The position numbers and the translations under genes were made by a program. From the NCBI RefSeq assembly GCF_900104625.1, contig NZ_FNVZ01000004.1, positions 186,001 through 250,000 on the forward strand: a stretch of DNA of 64,000 nt, written 5' to 3'. This document shows, piece after piece, positions 16,724 through 26,015 of this stretch. The first letter of the stretch is position 1. Each line of letters opens with the position of its first letter. The stretch comes from Leptotrichia massiliensis (lineage in GTDB: Bacteria > Fusobacteriota > Fusobacteriia > Fusobacteriales > Leptotrichiaceae). The notes under the pieces were generated by a model that did not search any database, was not told the origin of the DNA, and saw only the letters and a list, made by a program, of their open reading frames with translations.

Positions 16724-16975
16724 TAAAAAAATCATTCAATTCTTTGATTTAAGCTATATGTTTAGCACTTTTTACTATGTAAAACTCTTAGTTTTCTTGA
16801 CTTACAAGTCATTTTTAAAAATTTATTTTTTTTTGATTTTTTGAGCAAAAATTACTTTAAAATCAAGCTCAAAAAAACTAAATACATCTAAATTTTTAAC
16901 AAATTGTAAGTTCTTTTCTAAGCCTATTTTACTGAACAAACTATAGATTTTCTATTATTATTTTATTTTTAGTTT

Positions 16976-19012
16976 TTATATATTTATCGTTTTATCAATA
17001 GAAATTTCTAATTTTTTCAATAATGCAATACGATTTTCTTTCAATTTTTTGTTATCAACATTAATTATTACATTATCAAAAAATTGATTAATCGTAGATG
17101 CATTATTTAACAATGTTTCAATATAATTTGAAAATTCTGTATTTTCAATACTTTCCAATTGATTTGCTAAATTATACAATGTCTTTTCTTCTTCCAATTC
17201 AAATAAAGTACTGTCAATATTTAGATTTTCATTTTTTTCATCTTTCACAATATTTTTTACACGTTTCAAAAGATTTATCAAAATTTCAAAATTTTCAGTC
17301 TGTGATAATTTCAGAAGTTCAGATAATTTTTTATCAAGTTCCACAATATTACTTTCAAGATTTATCTCATAGTTTATAAGATCTTTTTTATATTTTTCAG
17401 AAAGTACGTTAATTATTCTTTGTTTAAAGAACTCTGTTACATCCTTCACAACATCTTTTTCCAGCACTTTTTTATCAGCCGAAAAAATTTCATAAGCCTT
17501 TTCAATTAATTCTTTGTAGTCAAAGGATAATTTTGAATTTAATACAACTTGGATAATTCCTTGTGTCGCACGTCTTAATGCATAAGGGTCTTTAGAACTT
17601 GTTGGTTTTAATCCAACTGAAAAACATCCAATTACTGTATCCATCTTATCAGCTATTCCAGCGATAGCGCCTTCCACAGTTGTAGGTAGTTCATCTCCTT
17701 GATAACGTGGCAAGTAATGCTCAAAAATTCCAAGTGCCACATCTTTATGTTCTCCCTGCTTTTCAGCATAAACTGAACCCATAAACCCTTGTAATTTTGT
17801 AAATTCTTTTTCTCCAATTACATTTGAAACAAGATCGGCTTTTGCTAAATCCACAGTTCTTATAATATTTTCCTTCTTGTCATTCAAGTTCAATTCTGAA
17901 ATCAGATATTCAGCAATTTTCTCACTTCTTTTAACTTTTTCAAAAATTGTTCCCATATCCTTTTGGAAAGTAACTTCCTTTAGTTTTTCCACATTGTCTG
18001 CAAATTTATTTTTCAAATCCTCATCAAAGAAGAATTTCGCATCAGCAAGCCTTGGCTCTACAACCTTTTCATTTCCTTTTTTCACAGTTTCCGAATATTC
18101 GGGTGCATTTCTTATAACAATAAATTTATTAGATAATTTACCGTCTTTATCTTTTACTGGAAAATATCTTTGATGAGTTTCCAATGTAATCGTGATAATA
18201 TCTTTAGGAAGCTGCAAATAATCCTTGCTAAATTCACCTTTTATTGCAAATGGATATTCTACCACGTTAACTACTTCATCTAATAAATATTTATTGATTA
18301 TCGCAGTATCTCCATCCTTTTCACCATTTTCCCTTATGCTTTTCAAAATTTCTTCTCTTCTTTTTTCACCATTTACAATAACAAAATTTTCAAGCATTAT
18401 TTTTTCATAGTCAAGCGGATTATTAATCTCAATGTCCTGAGAAGCAAAATATCTCATTCCACGAGTTTTATTCCCACCTTTTAGCCCTTCAAACTCAAAA
18501 GGTAAAATTTCTCCATTATCAAACAAAGTTACAAACCATTTAATTGGCCTTACAAACCTAAATGTTCTGTCCGCCCACTTCATTGACTTTTCAAACTCTA
18601 TTTTCTTTATCGCATTTTTCAATATTTCAGGCAAAATTTCCCTAGTATTTTTTCCTGCAATAAATTTTTCAATCGAAATATATTTCCCTTTTTCATTTTC
18701 AATAATCTTTATATCATCAACCGTAGCACCTTGCGACTTCACAAACCCTTCTCCAGCTTTCGTAAGCTGCCCATCCTTATAAGCAATTTCTACCGAAGGC
18801 CCTACGCTTTTTTTATCCAAATCATCTTGTTTTTCAGCCAAATCCTTTATAATCGCAGTAACTCTTCTCGGCGTACTAAATGATTCTATCTCTGAAAACT
18901 TGATTCTTTCAGCCTTTAACTCATTTTCTATTATTTTTTTCAGATCTTTCTCCGCCTTATCCACATATTGTGCTGGCAATTCTTCCAATCCTATTTCAAA
19001 AAGAAAATTCAT
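16976..19012 (-). CDS. glyS: Glycyl-tRNA synthetase beta subunit
   Basis: 678 residues, the expected length for the bacterial alpha2beta2-type beta chain. It begins MNFLFEIGLEELPAQYV, the usual N-terminus of this family; RRVTAIIKDLAEKQDD and GFMGSVYAEKQGEHKDVA (HD-type core) are also typical. The subunit binds tRNA-Gly and is required with GlyQ for charging. It follows glyQ after 135 bases in the same direction. The ATG follows AAAGGAGAG. Confidence 0.97.
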   Translation of the reverse strand: MNFLFEIGLEELPAQYVDKAEKDLKKIIENELKAERIKFSEIESFSTPRRVTAIIKDLAEKQDDLDKKSVGPSVEIAYKDGQLTKAGEGFVKSQGATVDDIKIIENEKGKYISIEKFIAGKNTREILPEILKNAIKKIEFEKSMKWADRTFRFVRPIKWFVTLFDNGEILPFEFEGLKGGNKTRGMRYFASQDIEINNPLDYEKIMLENFVIVNGEKRREEILKSIRENGEKDGDTAIINKYLLDEVVNVVEYPFAIKGEFSKDYLQLPKDIITITLETHQRYFPVKDKDGKLSNKFIVIRNAPEYSETVKKGNEKVVEPRLADAKFFFDEDLKNKFADNVEKLKEVTFQKDMGTIFEKVKRSEKIAEYLISELNLNDKKENIIRTVDLAKADLVSNVIGEKEFTKLQGFMGSVYAEKQGEHKDVALGIFEHYLPRYQGDELPTTVEGAIAGIADKMDTVIGCFSVGLKPTSSKDPYALRRATQGIIQVVLNSKLSFDYKELIEKAYEIFSADKKVLEKDVVKDVTEFFKQRIINVLSEKYKKDLINYEINLESNIVELDKKLSELLKLSQTENFEILINLLKRVKNIVKDEKNENLNIDSTLFELEEEKTLYNLANQLESIENTEFSNYIETLLNNASTINQFFDNVIINVDNKKLKENRIALLKKLEISIDKTINI

Positions 19013-19147
19013 AATTAATTCTCTCCTTTACAAATTTACATTTTCTTTTAATTATTTTTTCTCTAAATAATATCTATAATATTACATTTTTTAAGAAATT
19101 TTTCTTTAGTAATTAAATATTTGTTTTACTGAAAAAATATTCCCCAT

Positions 19148-20020
19148 TTATTTTTTATTCAACAATGGGAATCCTAATCTCTCCCTTGCCTCCACAAATT
19201 TCTCAGCACATTTCTTAGCCAAATCCCTGATTCTTAAAATGTAGGACATTCTTTCTGTTGTACTGATTGCACCTCTTGCATCAAGGTTGTTGAATGTGTG
19301 TGAGCATTTTAGAACGTATTCGTAGGCTGGGAATACTAAGTCGTTATTTAGGCAGTTTTGAGCTTCCTTTTCGTACATATCAAAAAGCTGGAAGTGCATT
19401 GGAACGTCTGCCACTTCAAAGCTGTATTTTGATAATTCATACTCAAACTGGAATCTTCTTTCTCCATATTTTACGCCTTTTGTCCATTCTAAATCTTTTA
19501 CATCGTCCTTATTTTGCAAATAAAGTGCAATTCTTTCAAGTCCGTAAGTTATTTCAGATGGAACAATGTCAACTTCAAGTCCTCCAACTTGCTGGAAGTA
19601 CGTAAACTGTGTAATTTCCATTCCATCTAGCCAAACTTCCCATCCTAATCCCCACGCTCCAAGCGTAGGACTTTCCCAGTTATCTTCCACAAATCTTATA
19701 TCGTGTTCCTTAGGATTAATTCCTAATGCCACTAAACTTTCTAAGTAAAGTTCCTGAATATTTTCTGGCGATGGTTTCATAATTACCTGAAACTGATGAT
19801 GCTGATACACTCTGTTGGGATTTTCACCGTATCTTCCATCTTTTGGACGACGTGATGGCTCAACATAGGCAACATTCCAAGGCTCAGGACCTAACGACAT
19901 TAAAAAAGTGTCTGGATTAAACGTTCCCGCACCTGTTTCAATATCGTACGGATTTGATATTATACACCCTTTATCTCCCCAGAACTTTTGAAGAGTTAAT
20001 ATAATTTCCTGAAAAGTCAT
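19148..20020 (-). CDS. glyQ: Glycyl-tRNA synthetase alpha subunit
   Basis: 290 residues, the normal size. It carries the class II catalytic core: [19 protein letters not shown] at the N-terminus, [27 protein letters not shown] (motif 2 region), and [12 protein letters not shown] (motif 3). It activates glycine and works with GlyS, encoded downstream. The ATG follows AAAGGATAG. I see no T-box leader upstream; a repeat element starts 137 bases upstream. Confidence 0.97.
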   Translation of the reverse strand: MTFQEIILTLQKFWGDKGCIISNPYDIETGAGTFNPDTFLMSLGPEPWNVAYVEPSRRPKDGRYGENPNRVYQHHQFQVIMKPSPENIQELYLESLVALGINPKEHDIRFVEDNWESPTLGAWGLGWEVWLDGMEITQFTYFQQVGGLEVDIVPSEITYGLERIALYLQNKDDVKDLEWTKGVKYGERRFQFEYELSKYSFEVADVPMHFQLFDMYEKEAQNCLNNDLVFPAYEYVLKCSHTFNNLDARGAISTTERMSYILRIRDLAKKCAEKFVEARERLGFPLLNKK

Positions 20021-20157
20021 TTTTCTCTATCCTTTCTCTATTTTTCCTATTTTTCTATCTAAAATATCTTTACTAAATTAAATCTATAAATAACATAACA
20101 ACTTTATATTTATCAAATTTATTAAATATTTTTCTTTTTTATATTTATTTTAACGTA

Positions 20158-20179
20158 AGGGCATCAAACGCCATGCCCT
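20158..20179. repeat. Left terminal hairpin of element copy 1
   Basis: AGGGCAT, 8-nt loop CAAACGCC, ATGCCCT: a 7-bp perfect stem. Read on the other strand the loop is GGCGTTTG. No T-run follows on either strand, so it is not a normal terminator. Confidence 0.75.
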
Positions 20180-20586
20180 CTTTCGCAATAATAATTATTT
20201 TAACATATTTAACTGACTACTATTTAGAAATAATGGCGAAATGTTCTACGAACTACCCCGCTTTACGCAAAACTTTCTTATAAAGAAAAAATAAAACTCG
20301 ATTTTGAACCAAGGTTATTTTAATTCAAATAACTGTATATAATTCAAAACATATTTCAAAATCTCAGACAGTTATTTTTTCCTTAACGAAATTTTGCTTA
20401 ATTCATATTTAATTAAATTATCTTGTGTAACTAAACTAAAACTGTCGTGATTTTTTTGGAATGAAATTGACTGTCCGAGCTTTTTCAAAACTTTTAAATC
20501 ATAATTAATTTAAGAGTTGATAATAATTTTTATTAAAAAGCGAGTTTCAATTTCATTTCAAAAAAATGCTTAGACAAGCCGGTTTT

Positions 20587-20616
20587 GCAAAGGGGATGGC
20601 GACTGTTCCCCTTTGC
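20587..20616. repeat. Right terminal hairpin of element copy 1
   Basis: GCAAAGGGGA pairs with TCCCCTTTGC around the loop GGCGACTG, with a T-T mismatch at the loop edge. Confidence 0.75.
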
Positions 20617-20693
20617 TTTATAAAAAAGAAAAAATATATAAATTACATAAAAAAGTATTGTTAATCAATAAAGTTTAATTTAGATATTCGTAA

Positions 20694-21161
20694 CTACTTT
20701 TTACTATTTTTCAAATATTTTCTCACCAAATAATCAATTATAATAATATAAATTCCAATATGCACATACATATCTGCTACATTGAATACGAAAGCCCAGA
20801 TTCCTCGAAAATCTATCATGTCAATTACGTATCCACGAAGAATTCTGTCAATCATATTTCCTGCAGCTCCAGCGGCAATTACTGCTACTCCTATTTTTGT
20901 CCATTTGCTGTAATTTTTAAAATTTTTGTACTCTACAGCGATTACGTATATAATTAGAACTGCACTTGCTATTGTAAATAAATTGATTTTTCCTTGCAAT
21001 AGACCGAAAACTCCGCCGTGATTTTCAACATAAGTCAAATGAAAGAATTTATCTATTATTGGTATAGAAAAACCTTGTACTCCACCTGACACATTGAACA
21101 TCAACTGCTTTGTAACTTGATCCAGTGCAACTAAAACCAAAATAATAATTATATAAGGCAT
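20694..21161 (-). CDS. lspA: Lipoprotein signal peptidase
   Basis: 155 residues with four membrane segments, the normal size. It cleaves the signal peptide of diacylglyceryl-modified prolipoproteins in the inner membrane. The two catalytic aspartates are Asp105 in GNMIDRILRG and Asp130 in FNVADMYVH; Asp14 in LDQVTK is also conserved. It lies downstream of ileS (106-base gap), an arrangement seen in many bacteria. Several lipobox proteins in this window (30515, 33677, 41032, 49031, 60989) are likely substrates. The ATG follows GAGGAGAAAAG. Confidence 0.96.
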   Translation of the reverse strand: MPYIIIILVLVALDQVTKQLMFNVSGGVQGFSIPIIDKFFHLTYVENHGGVFGLLQGKINLFTIASAVLIIYVIAVEYKNFKNYSKWTKIGVAVIAAGAAGNMIDRILRGYVIDMIDFRGIWAFVFNVADMYVHIGIYIIIIDYLVRKYLKNSKK

Positions 21162-21267
21162 TCTTTTCTCCTCACATTTTTTATTAACACATGTTTGTAA
21201 AAAACGAACTAAATAAGTTATTTTTATTTAGCTGTATTTAGTCCTATTTTACAAAATAAATTTTATG

Positions 21268-24060
21268 TTACATTTTTTCCAAAACGCTTGCACATCTTGG
21301 GCATACATCTGGATGATTGTGATTATGTCCAACTTCCTCATCGTATTTCCAGCATCTTTCACATTTTTCTCCAGATGCTTTTTCCACAGCGATGTTAATT
21401 CCTTCGATTTCGCTTTCTGCTAAATTATCATTTACAAATTTAACTTGAGAGACGATAAACAAGTCAGAAACTTCATTTTCTGTATAATCTTTTATAAATG
21501 AATATTCATCATTGGCAATGTTTAAAAGAACTCTCGCATCAAGAGAATGCCCTATTAATCCATTTTGTCTTTCTGCTTCCAGCTTTTTGTTCACTTCTCT
21601 TCTTAATCGTGCAATTTTATCCCATTTTTGTGCTAATTCTTTATTTAAGTATTCAGGTCTTGCTTCAATCCATTTTGATAAATGCACACTTTCTTCTTCT
21701 TTTAGTGATTCTGGAATTCTTTCCCAAATTTCATCAGCCGTAAACGACAATACTGGGGCAATTATTCTTACTAGCACTTTCAGAACTTCTGTCAATACAG
21801 TCTGTGTGCTTCTTCTTTCAATTGAAGTTGTCCCTTCGCAGTAAAGTCTGTCTTTTACTATGTCCAGATAGAATGAAGACATTTCCATTGAGCAGAAATA
21901 TGTAATTTCCTGGAATAGACTGTAAAATTCGTATTTATCGTAAAATTCTGTTGTTTTAGCCTTTAATTCTTCCAGTTTGTGCATTGCCCACTTGTCAATT
22001 TCAAACATATCATTGTAGTCAACTTTATCATTTGCATAATCAAAATCATTTAAGTTACCCATCAAAAATCTGGCTGTATTTCTGATTCTTCTATAAGCGT
22101 CAGACATTTGCTGTAAAATATTTTCTGAAATTCTAACATCTTCTCTGTAATCTACTGAAGATACCCACAGTCTTAAAATATCTGCTCCATATTTTTCTGT
22201 AATATCTTTTGGAAGTATTGTGTTTCCTAAAGATTTAGACATTTTTCTTCCTTGCCCATCCATTGTGAATCCGTGAGTTAGGATTCTCTTGTAAGGTGCA
22301 TCTTTTGTACTTGCAATCGATGTCAACAATGAAGATTGGAACCACCCTCTATGCTGGTCACTTCCTTCAAGGTACAAGTCTGCTGGTCTTGGCAAGTTTC
22401 TTGGGACTAGCACGCTTCTATGGGAAACTCCTGAATCAAACCAGACATCCATTATACTTCTTTCTTTTCTAATATCCACATCTTTCAAGTTATATTTTTC
22501 TAAAAGTTCATCTCCGATAATTTCTTTGGCTTCATATTTCCACCAAATGTCAGTTCCTTCTTTTTTTACCATTTCAATTACTCTGTCCATAATTTCTGGC
22601 TCATAGATAACTTCATCAGTCGCTCTATTGTAGAACAATGGTATTGGTACACCCCAGACTCTTTGTCTTGAAATAGTCCAGTCAGGACGAGTTTCTAACA
22701 TTGAACCAATTCTATTTTTACCCCAAGATGGTACAAATTCCACATCATCTAGTGCTTTTATAGCATTTTCCCTAATATCGCTTTCATCAACACTAATGAA
22801 CCATTGCTCAGTCGCTCTGAAAATTACAGGTTTTTTACTTCTCCAGTCATGCGGATACGAGTGAACAAATTTGCTGTGATGCAGTAAATGTCCACTTTCT
22901 GTCAAGTCCTGCACAATTACATTGCTTGCTTTTGCATAAAACATTCCTTCGTATTTTCCAGCTTCCTTTGTCATATGCCCTCTGTCATCAACTGGCGACA
23001 ATACTCCAAGTTCGTATTTTCGTGAATAATTGTAATCGTCCGCCCCATGCCCAGGTGCCGAGTGTACTGCTCCAGTCCCTGCATCAGCCGTAACGTAATC
23101 TCCAAGCATTACCAACCCTTCTCTATCCAAGAACGGATGTCTATAATGAGTTTTCTCAAGTTCAGTTCCTTTAAATTCCTTCAATAATTCATAAGAAATT
23201 CCAAGTGTGTTAAATACAGTTTCAGCTAGTTCTTTTGCTAAAACTAAATTCCCTTTTTCTGTTTTGTATAATCCGTAGTCAAATTTAGGATGTAAAAATA
23301 CTCCCAAGTTTGCAGGCAATGTCCAAGGCGTTGTTGTCCAAATAAGAATACTTGCCTCTTCCACTCCTAATTTATCCAATAAATCCTGTGTCCCTTCAAA
23401 TTTCACATAAATTGAATGAGATTCTACATCCTTGTACTCAATTTCCGCTTCAGCCAAAGCTGTTTCAGTAGTAGGCGACCAGTAAACTGGTTTTAGCCCT
23501 TTATAAACATAACCATTTTCGTAAATTTCCTTAAATACTTTTAACTGTTCCGCTTCATACTCAGAATTTAAAGTAATATAAGGATTGTCCCAGTTTCCTA
23601 AAATTCCAAGCCTTTTAAATCCTTCTTTTTGTTTTTCTACCCATTTCAAAGCATATTTTTTACATTCCTGTCTAATTTGCAATGGAGTCATATTTTTTGC
23701 TTTTTCTCCAAGTTCTTCCATTATTTTCCACTCGATAGGAAGACCATGCGTATCCCATCCTGGAATATATGGTGCATTATAACCTCTTAATCTTTTGTAT
23801 TTTAAGATAATATCCTTTAATATTTTATTTAATGCATGCCCAATGTGAATATCTCCATTTGCATACGGAGGACCATCGTGCAGCACAAAAAATGGTGCCC
23901 CTTCATTCAATGATTTTTCATAAATTTCAGCTTTTTTCCAGTCCCTTAATGTTAAAGGTTCTTTTTGAGCCAGATTAGCTTTCATTTTAAAGCTCGTCTT
24001 TGGTAAATTCAGCGTTTTTGCATAATCAACTTTTTCTTCCATGTTATTGTTTTCTGACAT
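21268..24060 (-). CDS. ileS: Isoleucyl-tRNA synthetase
   Basis: 930 residues, full length. It charges tRNA-Ile and edits misactivated valine. The HIGH motif is [11 protein letters not shown] near residue 74 and the KMSKS motif is [11 protein letters not shown] near residue 605. The class I signature region around [14 protein letters not shown] is intact, and the C-terminus has the zinc-binding CERCWKY and CPRCASV pairs, as in the bacterial E. coli-type form. The ATG follows AGGAGGAG. No T-box leader is visible in the 239 bases upstream. Confidence 0.98.
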   Translation of the reverse strand: MSENNNMEEKVDYAKTLNLPKTSFKMKANLAQKEPLTLRDWKKAEIYEKSLNEGAPFFVLHDGPPYANGDIHIGHALNKILKDIILKYKRLRGYNAPYIPGWDTHGLPIEWKIMEELGEKAKNMTPLQIRQECKKYALKWVEKQKEGFKRLGILGNWDNPYITLNSEYEAEQLKVFKEIYENGYVYKGLKPVYWSPTTETALAEAEIEYKDVESHSIYVKFEGTQDLLDKLGVEEASILIWTTTPWTLPANLGVFLHPKFDYGLYKTEKGNLVLAKELAETVFNTLGISYELLKEFKGTELEKTHYRHPFLDREGLVMLGDYVTADAGTGAVHSAPGHGADDYNYSRKYELGVLSPVDDRGHMTKEAGKYEGMFYAKASNVIVQDLTESGHLLHHSKFVHSYPHDWRSKKPVIFRATEQWFISVDESDIRENAIKALDDVEFVPSWGKNRIGSMLETRPDWTISRQRVWGVPIPLFYNRATDEVIYEPEIMDRVIEMVKKEGTDIWWKYEAKEIIGDELLEKYNLKDVDIRKERSIMDVWFDSGVSHRSVLVPRNLPRPADLYLEGSDQHRGWFQSSLLTSIASTKDAPYKRILTHGFTMDGQGRKMSKSLGNTILPKDITEKYGADILRLWVSSVDYREDVRISENILQQMSDAYRRIRNTARFLMGNLNDFDYANDKVDYNDMFEIDKWAMHKLEELKAKTTEFYDKYEFYSLFQEITYFCSMEMSSFYLDIVKDRLYCEGTTSIERRSTQTVLTEVLKVLVRIIAPVLSFTADEIWERIPESLKEEESVHLSKWIEARPEYLNKELAQKWDKIARLRREVNKKLEAERQNGLIGHSLDARVLLNIANDEYSFIKDYTENEVSDLFIVSQVKFVNDNLAESEIEGINIAVEKASGEKCERCWKYDEEVGHNHNHPDVCPRCASVLEKM

Positions 24061-24206
24061 TTCTCCTCCTATATTTTAAAGTATACTCGAACTTTTTAAT
24101 ATCTAACCTAAAATACTAAATATTACTAAGATTTTAATAAAATATACATAGTTTTTAAGGTTGATTTCAAAATAATTTTGCTATGCTCAAGTATATATTT
24201 AAAAAT

Positions 24207-24247
24207 CGAAACAAGGAATGATAGACTTATTCATTTCACCTGTTCCG
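24207..24247 (-). terminator. Terminator of the lactate permease gene
   Basis: CGGAACAGG pairs with CCTTGTTTCG on the minus strand, with an inner AATGA/TCATT stem, followed by ATTTTTAAAT. Confidence 0.7.
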
Positions 24248-24299
24248 AAATTTTATATTTTCAATTCTAAATTTTAATTCAAATTTTTTATATTTTTAT

Positions 24300-25889
24300 T
24301 TAATGTATCATTCCACTTCCAACGAAAGTTAAAACCCCTAAAATTATCGCATACACTACAGAATATTTAATAGTGAATTTCAACATATCTCCTTCTTTTC
24401 CAACTAATCCAACTGTCGAAGCTGCAATCGCTATATTTTGAGGTGAAATCATCTTACCACCTGTAGCTCCCGCAGTATTTGCAGCGATAAATAATTCTTT
24501 TAATACATCACTACCTGGTTTTAGTCCATTAGCAACACTTGCCTGCAAATCTCCGAATAACAAGTTAGACGACAAATCACTTCCTGTAACAAATGTTCCA
24601 ATTGTTCCTAAGAATGGCGAGATTAAAGGAAATCCTTTACCAGTAAGGCTTACGAATCCATCTGCAATGCTTTGAATCATTCCACTATGTTTCATAACTA
24701 CTGATAACGCAACAATTCCCATAATTACCACAAGTGATGGTATTTTATGAACTGTTGTGTGCCATAGAACTTCTCCCATATCTTTAATTTTAGCTCTTTG
24801 GATAAATCCTGCGATAACTGTTGCTACAAATAATGGTGCCGCTGGTGCTAAAATCCATTTGAATGTTACTGACGGATCTGCTCCATTTTCGTTGAACCAT
24901 TTAGCCTGATTTCCTAAAGCAAAGTTAAATTTAGTTGTTGTAGGTTCTAGTAAAGAATGAATGTGTTCCACAACTGGACTTGTTCCGATTATTAATATTA
25001 TCATTAATATGTATGGTAACCATGCCAAAAATGCTTCCTTACCTGTAACTGGCTCTTTTTCAAACCCTTCTTCTTCCTTAATAAAGAATTTAATTGCAAG
25101 AATCATTAAAACCATTGCAAGCAAACTTGATAAGATTGTTGTTAATTCAGCTCCCATTGTTCCAGCTATAATCGGTTGAATCAAATATCCCAAAACTGAA
25201 GCTATGATTACTGCCAAAATTCCTTTTCCAAAAGCTGGATTTTTCCCTTCTTCTATTTCCTTGTTAGCCATTTGAACAATGATAAATGGTATAATACATG
25301 TTAATAGTAACAGTAACAATGATGTGAACAATGCTGTCTGAGTAGGATTTAGACCTAATTTTGAAACCATTGTTGTAACTGGCAGTCCAACTGTACCAAA
25401 TGCTGTCGGTGTAGAGTTAGCAATCAGACAAATTAATGCCGCATTTAATGGATTAAATCCAAGTGAAACCATTATTGCTGCTGGAATTGCAACTGCTGTT
25501 CCATATCCTGCAATACCTTCTATAAATCCACCAAATCCCCAAGCAAGTATTAATGCCTGTGCTCTTTTATCTGATGAAATGTTTCCTAACATTTTCTTAA
25601 CTGTTTCAATCTTTCCAGTTTTCACAGATAAATCATAAGCAAATAACGCAGCTATTACTACAAATCCAATTGGCATCCACGCCACCGAAAATCCTTCAAA
25701 TATTGAAGCAATAATTCCCGGTATTGGCATATTCCATTTCTTTACAACAAATGTTAAAATAATAGCCACCACTAAACTTGTATAAGCACTAAACATAGCC
25801 GATTTTTTCAATACAGCCAACAATACCAAAAATAAAATTATTGGTATCAATCCCACAAAAAATGGTATTAAACCTGCTAAAAATTCCAT
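24300..25889 (-). CDS. L-lactate permease (LctP family)
   Basis: 529 residues with about 13 membrane helices. The family imports L-lactate (and glycolate) with protons. Typical segments are LILAWGFGGFIEGIAGYGTAVA, FGTVGLPVTTM, GTFVTGSDLSSNLLFG and AANTAGATGGKMISPQNIAIA. Its own promoter and terminator make it a single-gene unit between tex and ileS. The ATG follows TTAGGAAG. Direction of transport in this fermentative organism is not certain. Confidence 0.94.
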   Translation of the reverse strand: MEFLAGLIPFFVGLIPIILFLVLLAVLKKSAMFSAYTSLVVAIILTFVVKKWNMPIPGIIASIFEGFSVAWMPIGFVVIAALFAYDLSVKTGKIETVKKMLGNISSDKRAQALILAWGFGGFIEGIAGYGTAVAIPAAIMVSLGFNPLNAALICLIANSTPTAFGTVGLPVTTMVSKLGLNPTQTALFTSLLLLLLTCIIPFIIVQMANKEIEEGKNPAFGKGILAVIIASVLGYLIQPIIAGTMGAELTTILSSLLAMVLMILAIKFFIKEEEGFEKEPVTGKEAFLAWLPYILMIILIIGTSPVVEHIHSLLEPTTTKFNFALGNQAKWFNENGADPSVTFKWILAPAAPLFVATVIAGFIQRAKIKDMGEVLWHTTVHKIPSLVVIMGIVALSVVMKHSGMIQSIADGFVSLTGKGFPLISPFLGTIGTFVTGSDLSSNLLFGDLQASVANGLKPGSDVLKELFIAANTAGATGGKMISPQNIAIAASTVGLVGKEGDMLKFTIKYSVVYAIILGVLTFVGSGMIH

Positions 25890-25944
25890 TTCTTCCTAAC
25901 CTTCTTTCTATAATTTTCTTAAAACAATTAACATCTTATACTAT

Positions 25945-25973
25945 ATCTTATCAAATTTTTTAAAAAAGTACAA
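25945..25973 (-). promoter_or_regulatory. Promoter of the lactate permease gene
   Basis: On the minus strand TTGTAC (25968-25973) and TAAGAT (25945-25950) with a 17-base spacer. Confidence 0.6.
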
Positions 25974-26015
25974 ATTTTTTTCTAAACAAGCTATTTTTAC
26001 CCAGATTTTTATATT

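Larger units (their letters stand above)
16532..16975. other. Leader and promoter region of the ompA-like gene
   Basis: 444 bases without a gene. Two minus-strand promoters (16608-16636 and 16695-16723) drive the ompA-like gene. Between them on the minus strand the octamer AGCTAAAG occurs twice, once just upstream of the second -35, and could be a regulator site. Confidence 0.6.
20158..20616 (+). repeat. Hairpin-bounded non-coding element, family 1, copy 1
   Basis: Matches the reverse complement of 44763-45145 along nearly its whole length; long blocks are identical, for example CGCTTTACGCAAAACTTTCT, GATTTTGAACCAAG and AAAACATATTTCAAAATCTC. The left end is a hairpin with loop CAAACGCC (20158-20179) and the right end a hairpin with loop GGCGACTG (20587-20616). 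Inside, AATAACTGT and ACAGTTATT form an inverted repeat. This copy has about 70 extra bases (20180-20252) next to the left hairpin. There is no open frame of useful size and no transposase. It resembles a MITE/REPIN-like element or a structured RNA gene. Confidence 0.8.
20021..20693. other. Intergenic region holding repeat element copy 1
   Basis: 673 bases between lspA and glyQ with no plausible gene on either strand. Most of it is the hairpin-bounded element at 20158-20616. The rest is AT-rich sequence that must include the glyQ promoter. Confidence 0.7.
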
